In this document: in pieces, positions 1-6,840 of the stretch
How the letters are laid out: each line of letters opens with the position of its first letter
Position numbering within the stretch: the stretch's first letter is position 1
Source of the DNA: Kiritimatiellia bacterium
GTDB taxonomy: Bacteria; Verrucomicrobiota; Kiritimatiellia; RFP12; UBA1067
Direction of reading: 5' to 3'
NCBI GenBank assembly: GCA_017403825.1
Contig: JAFRDO010000002.1
Span: 1 to 64,000, forward strand
Length of the DNA stretch: 64,000 nt
Notes under the pieces: generated by a model
Database searches by the model: none
Told to the model about the DNA's origin: nothing
The model's input: the letters and a program-made list of their open reading frames with translations, nothing else
Translations under genes and position numbers: made by a program

Positions 1-1
1 T

Positions 2-217
2 CTCCCCTTGGAAGAGGCGGCGCTGGCGAGGCGGGTGGCGCAGATCAGCGGTGGGAAGATATACGGGAGCGAGGGGTTCGTGAGGAGGTGGATCGTCGGG
101 CTTGGGGACAGGTTCAGCGCCGCGCACGTGTCCGCGCACGCAGTTGGAGAGCTCGGCTTCTCGTCGCACGGATGGCGCATGGCTAAGGCGGCCGGGGAGG
201 CGGTGCCTGCGGCGTGA
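2..217 (+). CDS. C-terminal fragment of a transposase-like protein (window-edge truncated)
   Basis: An open frame enters from the left edge and ends with TGA at 215-217, giving about 71 residues of a C-terminus. The pattern YGSEGFV followed by RRW and a basic, alanine-rich tail recalls the C-terminal tail of REP-associated (Y1) tyrosine transposases, which carry a conserved GS-x-x-FV segment. No catalytic HUH motif can be checked because the N-terminus is outside the window. The TTG at position 8 is an edge artefact, not a believable start. The family assignment is tentative. Confidence 0.4.
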   Translation, partial: LPLEEAALARRVAQISGGKIYGSEGFVRRWIVGLGDRFSAAHVSAHAVGELGFSSHGWRMAKAAGEAVPAA

Positions 218-393
218 GATGGGATAAGTTGCGGAAAACGGGATGAAGAGACTGAAAACCGATGCTGGAAATGGGGTGCCTCCCCATGGGCGTTTGGGTG
301 GCTGTTGATGGCCGGTCGTGAGTGGCGGGAGAGTCCGCAAGGCGGTTGGGCGATGCGTAATACGATTACAAACCATGTCGCAATGTTGACCTC

Positions 394-421
394 TTGACGC
401 GAGTAGGATATTTGCTATAAT
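394..421 (+). promoter_or_regulatory. Strong sigma70-like promoter before the structured RNA
   Basis: A TTGACG -35 box at 394-399, a 16-nt spacer and TATAAT at 416-421 preceded by TGC (extended -10). This is one of the best promoters in the window. The nearest start codon with a ribosome binding site is about 250 nt downstream, so it drives either an RNA gene or a very long leader. Confidence 0.75.
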
Positions 422-427
422 TTTTGC

Positions 428-660
428 CGTTGACGCGGGGCGGGAAACCGCCTTGCAGTTGACCAAATCTCAGAGGGAAGCGGGGGAGAAATCCCGTGGA
501 CGCTGGGGTGGGTACGCCGTTTTATACGAAATTCTCCTACAGTTTCAATGCAAGAGCGGCACAAGGGTAAATTAAGCCCAATCACAGGGTGTATTCTGCC
601 CTGTGCATTCTTGCAGGCCTGTAGGAGGGCACCGTATAAAGTGCATGGGGAGCAACATCG
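428..660 (+). ncRNA. Candidate structured non-coding RNA or long structured leader
   Basis: The stretch after the promoter is rich in perfect inverted repeats. GGCGG/CCGCC at 439-443/448-452 closes a GAAA (GNRA) tetraloop. CGGG/CCCG pairs at 481-484/493-496. A 9-bp stem, 534-542 with 619-627, encloses a 7-bp stem, 549-555 with 609-615. Inside that sit a 7-bp hairpin, 583-589/599-605, and a small GGGT/GCCC hairpin at 565-568/576-579. The GNRA loop and the promoter both indicate plus-strand transcription. It does not show tmRNA, SRP, RNase P or 6S hallmarks that I recognise. It could be an independent RNA or the leader of the gene at 674. The boundaries are estimates. Confidence 0.5.
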
Positions 661-673
661 GACAGGAGCGTCA

Positions 674-1192
674 ATGTATAATGTAGTGCAAGAGTCGATG
701 TCAGCGGGTGTTTTATTTCGCGCTGTGACAGGTTCGATTTTTGAGGCCGAGGACAACTCGGTAGAAGGTGTCGCAGTATTTATTCCTTGTGGCTTGACAG
801 GAATCCGTTGCGACGCTGAACGGTATTTGATGCCTTTTGGTGACCCGTTGAAACAAGATAAGGGTATTGCGATCTATAGGAAAGCGGCTTTGTGCAGGAA
901 TTTTACGGTCTTGTGCGATTGAAACTATACGCATAAAAGATATTCTGTTAGTTCCTTGTCAGAGCTGGTTGATAGCGCATTGAACTTGTTTGGTGAGATG
1001 AATGTCCGTCGTATCGCGATGAACGGCATACGACTTGAATGTCAAAACAATGGGAACATCTCCGAGTCCTTTGTCATGAGGACTGCAATGGCGTGGTGTT
1101 CTCTGCACGACAGGACATTTGAACAGATTGATTTTGTGGATATGCGTGGCGGATTCGGGAGAATCCCCCTGATTTGTGCGAGTTTCTGCTAG
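674..1192 (+). pseudogene. Interrupted gene with an in-frame TGA; possible macrodomain-like protein
   Basis: The ATG at 674 has an AGGAG ribosome binding site 6 nt upstream. The frame runs to a TGA at 920-922, then continues in the same frame to TAG at 1190-1192, so 173 codons are broken by a single stop. Both halves look protein-like. The second half has a beta-strand/helix pattern (VRRIAMNGIR, then a helix, then FEQIDFVDMRGGF) that loosely resembles the C-terminal part of macrodomain folds, but I do not recognise the family with confidence. It may be a decayed gene, a UGA readthrough case, or two ORFs. Base composition is more AT-rich than the surrounding housekeeping genes. Confidence 0.4.
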
Positions 1193-1216
1193 ATATCTAT
1201 GGCGCGTGATATGTGT

Positions 1217-1299
1217 GACAGAAATGTGCAGATGCACCATTAATTTTTTGTCAAAAAATGGCATTTCCAGACTTGATTTTCTGTCAGAAATGTGCAATG
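1217..1299. repeat. Short direct repeat upstream of the broken ATPase gene
   Basis: The 12-mer CAGAAATGTGCA occurs at about 1218 and again at about 1285, with different flanks, in the 140-nt gap between two broken genes. It may be a decayed repeat or a paired regulatory site. Nothing else coding is visible in this gap. Confidence 0.35.
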
Positions 1300-1333
1300 A
1301 TATCAAACGTTTGATTTGTGAGGAGGAGTGTAA

Positions 1334-2697
1334 ATGGATAGAATTGCAGAAAACAGGCTGTTAGAATGGAAAAACAGAAAAGAACGAAAGCCGCTTGTCT
1401 TGATGGGAGCAAGACAGGTCGGCAAGACTTGGCTGATGCAAGATTTTGGCAAGCGGAATTTCGGCCATGTCCATATATTTAACTTCGACTCTCAAAAAGA
1501 TTTGGCTGGTTTCTTTGACAGTACGCAGGAGCCAAACGAAATACTTCCGAAACTTGCCGCGCTTTCCGGGCGACGGATAGATGTTGCCAACGATCTTGTC
1601 ATTTTTGATGAAGTGCAGGAGTGCCCAGATGCGCTCAATTCGTTGAAGTATTTTTGCGAAAAATGTTAGCAACTCGCTCTCATGGCTGCGGGAATTTTGT
1701 TGGGGACAAGGATCGGGAAGAACAGAAAATGCAGAGTGCGCGACGATGGGGGAGTGGATAACGCTTGTTTCTCCTATCCCGTCGGCAAGGTCGAACTTCT
1801 CGACATTGAACCCTTGGCATTTTCCGAATTCTTGTGCGCATACGATTCCGGTCTCCATTCATTCTACGAATCAATATCGGGGACAAGCCCTCTGCCCGAA
1901 ATTTTTCACCGCAAGCTGCTCGACGCCTATGACACGTATCTTTTTACCGGTGGCATGCCGGAGGTTGTCGCGGACTACCTCACCAAACGCGATCCGCAGT
2001 CCACACGGAAACTGCAGCGCGACCTGATCGCACTCTACGAGGATGACATTGTGAAATACAACGGTCGACTTGACGCGGCAAAGATACTTGTCGTGCTGAG
2101 GGCGGTCGTTCCGCAACTTGCCAAGGAAAACGAGAAGTTCGTCTATGGCGCACTAAGGGAAGGGGCTCGCGGACGTGGCTACGAGGATGCCATTGAATGG
2201 CTCTTAGCGTCGCGCATGGTGCGTCGCGTCCACAATGTCGGGGCGATGAAGTTTCCGCTTGCCGCACAAGAGGTACGCAGTTCGTTCAAGCTTTATCATC
2301 TAGATGTCGGGCTGCTATGCGAGATGGCGGGGATTCCGCAATCGGCGCTTGTGACCGATGCAGACTTCGATTTCAAAGGGCCGATGGTCGAGAACTATGT
2401 CCTTCAGCAATTGTCCGGACATGGCGACGGGCGGATCGGATACTATTCGGAGCGGGCCGATCGTGAGATTGACTTTGTAATGCAGCTCTAATGCAGCTCG
2501 GATTGGATGTAGTGCCGGTCGAGGTAAAGGCGGGTGTGGACAAGAAGGGTGCGACGTTCAAGTCGTATGTCTTGAATCGACATCCGCGGCATGCCATCCG
2601 TTTTTCAAGACGCAACCTCAGGCGGGACGGGGGATTCACAAACATTCCACTCTATCTTGCTCCGAGATTCGAAGCGTGTCTTCCGGACGTCACATAA
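1334..2697 (+). pseudogene. Broken DUF4143-type AAA ATPase (AAA_14 + DUF4143)
   Basis: The ATG at 1334 follows an AGGAGGAG site. The N-terminal part has a Walker A (GARQVGKTW) and a Walker B-like VIFDEVQ. A TAG at 1667-1669 then interrupts the frame, just where intact relatives read roughly FCENAPEYHVIAAGSLLG. The same frame resumes as MAAGILLG and continues through PVGKVELLD into the DUF4143 part. A second break lies at 2478-2499, where an 11-bp tandem duplication shifts the frame. Removing one copy restores EIDFVMQLGLDVVPVEVKAG, the usual DUF4143 C-terminal motif. Two independent lesions make a functional product unlikely. Intact relatives are common accessory ATPases of about 400 residues with poorly known roles. 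Confidence 0.85.
2478..2499 (+). repeat. 11-bp perfect tandem duplication (frameshifting)
   Basis: TAATGCAGCTC is present twice in direct succession (2478-2488 and 2489-2499). The extra copy adds 11 bp, creates the TAA at 2489-2491 and shifts the frame of the ATPase gene. Confidence 0.95.
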
Positions 2698-2732
2698 GGT
2701 TGGATTTCGTGAATACCACTACTGCGTTTTTA

Positions 2733-2741
2733 TGGTATAAT
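2733..2741 (+). promoter_or_regulatory. Extended -10 promoter of potA (leaderless)
   Basis: TGG-TATAAT with the hexamer at 2736-2741. The potA ATG is at 2750, only 8 nt downstream, and no ribosome binding site fits between. Confidence 0.8.
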
Positions 2742-2749
2742 TCGCGCCA

Positions 2750-3853
2750 ATGAACAACGACTTCCTAGTCTTCGACCGGGTGACGAAGCGCTTCGGCGCG
2801 CTTACGGCCGTAAACGACGTGTCGCTCACGGTCAGCAAGGGCGAGTTCTTCTCGCTCCTGGGCCCGTCCGGCTGCGGCAAGACCACGCTGCTGCGGATGC
2901 TGGGCGGCTTCGAGCGTCCCGACTCCGGGCGCATCTACCTCGAAGGTCGCGACATCACCGACCTGCCGCCGAACCAGCGGCGCGTCCATACGGTGTTCCA
3001 GAACTACGCGCTCTTCCCGACGATGACGGTGTGGGACAACATCGCCTTTTCGCTGAAGCTCGCGAAGCGTCCGAAGGCGGAGATCGAGGAGAGGGTCGAC
3101 GAGATACTTGGAATGATCCAGCTTGCGGACCAGGCGTGGAAGTATCCCAACCAGCTGTCGGGCGGACAGAAGCAGCGCGTGGCGATCGCGCGCGCCCTGG
3201 TGGACCGTCCGCAGGTGCTGCTTCTCGACGAGCCGCTGGCGGCGCTCGACCTCAAGCTCCGCCAGCACATGCTCCTGGAGCTCGACACGATACACGACCA
3301 GGTCGGCATCACCTTCCTCTACGTCACGCACGACCAGGGCGAAGCGATGTCGCTTTCTGACCGTATCGCGGTCATCAACCGCGGCAGGGTGGAGCAGCTT
3401 GACGGCCCGGCCAAGATATACGAGGCACCCAAGACCAGGTTCGTGGCCTCGTTCATTGGCGACACTAACTTCTTCTCCGGCGAGATCGTCTCGGTGGACG
3501 GCGACTACTGCCTCATCTCTGTCGAGGGCTTTCCGCAGATCAAGGCGTTCAATGACAAGTCGCTCAAGGTCGGGCAGAAAGTCGATCTCTCGGTCCGTCC
3601 CGAGAAGATCCGCGTCACAAAGGCGCCGCCGCCGCCTGAGAAGGGCGCGTCGATCAACGTCTTCCCGTCGACGGTGCGCGACATCGTCTATCAGGGCGTC
3701 TACACGAAGTACTGGCTGAAGTCCAGCGGTCTCCAGATCGCGGCGCTTAAGCCTCACTCGCGGTTCCTGCTCGATCAGGAGCCTATCACATGGAACGACG
3801 ACGTATTCGTCTGGTGGCATCCGGACGACGGCTACATGGTGGAGATGCAGTGA
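2750..3853 (+). CDS. potA: Spermidine/putrescine ABC transporter ATP-binding protein PotA
   Basis: A 367-residue ATPase that energises polyamine import at the inner membrane. Walker A GPSGCGKTT is near residues 38-46. The ABC signature LSGGQKQR and Walker B LLLDEPLAALD follow, with a typical H-loop (YVTHDQGEA). The C-terminal third (about 240-367) is the TOBE-type regulatory domain found in PotA. The length matches the family. It heads an operon with two permeases and overlaps the next gene by GTGA. The ATG lies 8 nt after a -10 box, so the mRNA is probably leaderless. Substrate preference among polyamines cannot be read from the sequence. Confidence 0.93.
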   Translation: MNNDFLVFDRVTKRFGALTAVNDVSLTVSKGEFFSLLGPSGCGKTTLLRMLGGFERPDSGRIYLEGRDITDLPPNQRRVHTVFQNYALFPTMTVWDNIAFSLKLAKRPKAEIEERVDEILGMIQLADQAWKYPNQLSGGQKQRVAIARALVDRPQVLLLDEPLAALDLKLRQHMLLELDTIHDQVGITFLYVTHDQGEAMSLSDRIAVINRGRVEQLDGPAKIYEAPKTRFVASFIGDTNFFSGEIVSVDGDYCLISVEGFPQIKAFNDKSLKVGQKVDLSVRPEKIRVTKAPPPPEKGASINVFPSTVRDIVYQGVYTKYWLKSSGLQIAALKPHSRFLLDQEPITWNDDVFVWWHPDDGYMVEMQ

Positions 3854-4842
3854 ACAATCCTCTTCGTTCGCGCAAGGCGGAATGGCTGGTGACGCTGCCT
3901 AGCTTAGTCTGGCTGGCATTGTTCTTCGCCGTTCCCGCGGTAATCGTGCTGGCGTTCACGTTCCACGGCCACGACGCCTCGGGCGGCGTCGGCGAATGGG
4001 GCATGGACACGTGGCGGGAGATCGTCGATCCCGACTATCCGGCGATAGTCTGGAACACGCTCCGCATCTCCTTCGAGGTCACGCTCTGGTCGGTGCTGCT
4101 CGCGCTGCCGTGCGGCTATGCGATCGCACGCATGAAGTCGCGCATGAGGCCGATCATAGCCGGTGCGATAATGTTGCCGTTCTGGACCAGTTTCGTGGTG
4201 CGCGTCTTCGCGTGGAAGACGATGCTTCACCCCGACAGCTGGCTGCAGGCGTGCTACCTCGCGTGGGTGCATATGCGGGGCTGGCTGTTCGACTGGCTGC
4301 CAGGCTTCTTGCAGCAGTTCTTTGTCTGGATCGGGCTGGCGTCCGCAGGTCCGGTGGATCCCGGAGCGGCGACGCTGCTCGATTCCGAGGCTGCGGTGGT
4401 TCTCGTGTCCGTCTACTCGTTTCTGCCGTTCGCGATAATGCCCATCTATTCGGCTGCCGAGAAGTTCGACTTCTCGCTCCTTGAAGCGGCCCGCGACCTC
4501 GGGGCCAAGAACTTCTACGCCTTCCGCGCGATCTTCATTCCCGGAGTCAAGCAGGGTGTGATATCCGCGATTCTCATGGTCTTCATTCCCGCGATCGGCA
4601 GCTACGTCATACCGCAGATGCTCGGCGGCACGAACTGCGTGCTGATCGGCAACAAGATATTCATGCGCGCGATACAGAACCGCAACATTCCGCACGCGTC
4701 GGCGCTGGCGACGCTGATGGCGGTGTCGGTACTGGTGCCGCTTGCGCTCGCGATGTGGTGGAAGCGGCGGCAGAGTGCGCGCGACAGGAGGCGGCTTGAG
4801 TCGCAGACCGAGCGGATGATGCTCGCGGGGAGGGGGGCATGA
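3850..4842 (+). CDS. potB: Polyamine ABC transporter permease PotB
   Basis: A 330-residue inner-membrane permease of the BPD_transp_1 family with about six hydrophobic segments. The EAA loop (EAARDLGAKNFYAF) that docks onto the ATPase lies in the second half. I chose GTG at 3850 because it overlaps the potA stop as GTGA and gives a normal N-terminus just before the first membrane helix. Translation is thus probably coupled to potA. It contains a longer periplasmic loop (around residues 130-180) than the E. coli protein. Confidence 0.9.
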   Translation: MNNPLRSRKAEWLVTLPSLVWLALFFAVPAVIVLAFTFHGHDASGGVGEWGMDTWREIVDPDYPAIVWNTLRISFEVTLWSVLLALPCGYAIARMKSRMRPIIAGAIMLPFWTSFVVRVFAWKTMLHPDSWLQACYLAWVHMRGWLFDWLPGFLQQFFVWIGLASAGPVDPGAATLLDSEAAVVLVSVYSFLPFAIMPIYSAAEKFDFSLLEAARDLGAKNFYAFRAIFIPGVKQGVISAILMVFIPAIGSYVIPQMLGGTNCVLIGNKIFMRAIQNRNIPHASALATLMAVSVLVPLALAMWWKRRQSARDRRRLESQTERMMLAGRGA

Positions 4843-5660
4843 AGCGCTCGTTCTTCTCTGTCGCGGTGCTTGGCTTCGTGCTGGCGTTCCTGTACGTGCC
4901 GATCATTCTGGTGGTCGTCTACGGCTTCATACCCGACGGCATATCCATGAGCTTCTTCAGCGCGAAGGGCGAGTTCATCGGCTTCACCACGAAGTGGTAC
5001 GCTCAGATATTCGGCGGCGAGAAGTCGGCCCGTCCGCTGCTTGAGAGTTTTTGGCTCTCGCTTACGATCGCCGGCCTGGCGACGCTCATATCAAGCGTCG
5101 TGGGCACGACCGCGGCCCTCGCGCTGCACCGCTGGCGCGGACGCCTGCAGTCGGTGCACTATGCGCTCGTCTACACGCCGCTCATCATGCCCGACATCCT
5201 GATAGGCATATCGTTGCTCATGCTCTTCGTGGCGCTGGGCGTGGACTGCGGGTTCTGGACCATTCTCATCGCGCACGTGACGTTCTGCGTCTCCTATGTG
5301 GTGATGACGGTTCTTGCGCGCCTGCAGGATTTCGACGACCGCATCGTGGAGGCCGCCTACGACCTTGGCGCAGGCCCCTGGTACACGTTCTTCAAGGTGG
5401 AGCTGCCTATCCTGATGCCAGGCATCGTGGCGGGCGGGCTGCTGGCGTTCACCCTCTCTATCGACGATGTGGTGATCACGTCCTTCGTGAACGGGGCAGG
5501 CACTAACACATTCCCGACGTACGTAAGCTCCATGACGAAGCATTCGCGCAACCTGCCGAGCGTCTTCGCGCTCTCGACGCTCATGCTGATCTTCACCTGC
5601 GCGCTAGTCGGCGTGTCGAAGCTGCTCACGGCCAACAGCCAGGCTCAGAAGAAGAAATAG
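4839..5660 (+). CDS. potC: Polyamine ABC transporter permease PotC
   Basis: A 273-residue second permease of the Pot importer. It has an N-terminal helix, a series of further helices and an EAA loop (EAAYDLGAGPWYTF), followed by the family-typical segment around SIDDVVITSF. It starts with an ATGA overlap on potB. No periplasmic binding protein (PotD) follows; the next gene is a murein ligase, so the solute-binding component must be encoded elsewhere. Confidence 0.92.
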   Translation: MKRSFFSVAVLGFVLAFLYVPIILVVVYGFIPDGISMSFFSAKGEFIGFTTKWYAQIFGGEKSARPLLESFWLSLTIAGLATLISSVVGTTAALALHRWRGRLQSVHYALVYTPLIMPDILIGISLLMLFVALGVDCGFWTILIAHVTFCVSYVVMTVLARLQDFDDRIVEAAYDLGAGPWYTFFKVELPILMPGIVAGGLLAFTLSIDDVVITSFVNGAGTNTFPTYVSSMTKHSRNLPSVFALSTLMLIFTCALVGVSKLLTANSQAQKKK

Positions 5661-5663
5661 GTT

Positions 5664-6830
5664 GTGAAGGTCTGGGGCATAACGGGCACGAACGGCAAGA
5701 CCACGACGGCGTGGATTCTGGCTGCGTTCCTGGACGCCGACCCGGCGCGAAAGACCGGTTACGTGACGACCGTTGAGGTCTATGACGGGGCGCAGCGGTT
5801 CTACACGGGCTACACGACGCCGCCGCTGGCGAAGCTGAAGGAGATATATGCCGCGATGGAGGCGAACGGCTGCACCGACTGCGTGATGGAGGTGTCGAGC
5901 CACGCAATCCACCAGAACCGCACCGGCGACACCGTCTTTGCCGGCGGCGCGTTCACCAATCTCTCCGAGGACCATCTCGACTATCACAAGACGATGGAAG
6001 AGTATTTCCGCGTGAAGCTCTCGTTCGCGGAGCGGATAGCGCGCGACGGCATGCGTGTGCGCGGATGGGAGTCTGGCGTGCCGGCTTCGGCAGGGCGGCG
6101 CGACTTTCCCCCGTATGCCGTGTGCCTTGACGGCGGTTACGGACGCGAGATGCTCGCCGCGTGCGGCAGGCTTGCGCTGAACGTGCTGCCAGTCTCATTC
6201 CGCTCTCCGGGTCTCGACCTTTCCTCGTTGCCGCTTGTAGGTGACTACAACAAGTCGAACGTGCTCGTTGCTGCCGCGCTGGCTGAGGCGGCGGGCGTGC
6301 CGCATGACGTGATTCAGTCGACAGTGCCGTCGCTGACTCCACGCTGGGGACGTCTCGAGCGCGTGCACAATCCGTCCGTCGCGGCGGACGTCTACGTGGA
6401 TTTCGCGCACACGCCAGACGGGCTGGAGAAGGTCTTGACTGCGGCGCGGGGCTTTACGCTTGCGGGCGCCAGGCTTTGGGTTGTGTTCGGCGCTGGCGGC
6501 GACCGCGACCCGATGAAGAGGCCGTTGATGGGCGAGGCGGCGGCGAGGCTCGCCGATTGTGTCGTCGTGACGAGCGACAATCCGCGAAGCGAGGTTCCCG
6601 AGTCGATAATCTCGCAGATACTCGGCGGCATGCCGTCCGACGCGGTGGACTCCGGACGGGTCTTCTCGGAGCCAGACAGGCGCAAGGCCATAGAGCGTGC
6701 GCTTACGGATGCGGCGCGCGGCGACGTGGTTATCGTTGCCGGCAAGGGCCATGAGACGACGCAGGAGATCGCAGGTGTGAAGTACCCGTTCGACGACCGC
6801 GAGGTCATTCGCGCATTCCGTTCTTTGTGA
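5664..6830 (+). CDS. murE: MurE-type UDP-MurNAc-peptide ligase lacking the N-terminal domain
   Basis: The protein begins almost directly with the Mur ligase P-loop (GITGTNGKTTT from residue 5). Typical MurE proteins have about 100 residues of UDP-MurNAc-binding domain first. The central ATPase domain has SSHAIHQNR and the expected carbamylated-lysine region (HLDYHKTMEEYFRVK). The C-terminal domain has YVDFAHTPDGL, the DNPRSE motif typical of meso-diaminopimelate-adding enzymes, and GKGHET. Its 388 residues match the second and third domains only. GTG at 5664 lies 3 nt after potC, and the preceding sequence is potC itself, so no N-terminal extension is possible. It may be the cell's MurE or a specialised short paralogue. 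Confidence 0.85.
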   Translation: MKVWGITGTNGKTTTAWILAAFLDADPARKTGYVTTVEVYDGAQRFYTGYTTPPLAKLKEIYAAMEANGCTDCVMEVSSHAIHQNRTGDTVFAGGAFTNLSEDHLDYHKTMEEYFRVKLSFAERIARDGMRVRGWESGVPASAGRRDFPPYAVCLDGGYGREMLAACGRLALNVLPVSFRSPGLDLSSLPLVGDYNKSNVLVAAALAEAAGVPHDVIQSTVPSLTPRWGRLERVHNPSVAADVYVDFAHTPDGLEKVLTAARGFTLAGARLWVVFGAGGDRDPMKRPLMGEAAARLADCVVVTSDNPRSEVPESIISQILGGMPSDAVDSGRVFSEPDRRKAIERALTDAARGDVVIVAGKGHETTQEIAGVKYPFDDREVIRAFRSL

Positions 6831-6840
6831 CCGCACGATC

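Noticed and set aside
415..756. Minus-strand ORF of 113 codons opposite the structured RNA
   Set aside because: The composition is driven by the hairpins, no family is recognised, and it starts inside the gene at 674 on the opposite strand. The plus-strand promoter and GNRA loop favour RNA instead.
2765..3820. 351-codon minus-strand ORF opposite potA
   Set aside because: Shadow of a high-GC gene; arginine/glutamate-rich, with no family resemblance.
5664..6830. FolC or MurF identity for the Mur-type ligase
   Set aside because: DNPR plus GKGHET and the order of motifs fit MurE better than FolC or MurF.
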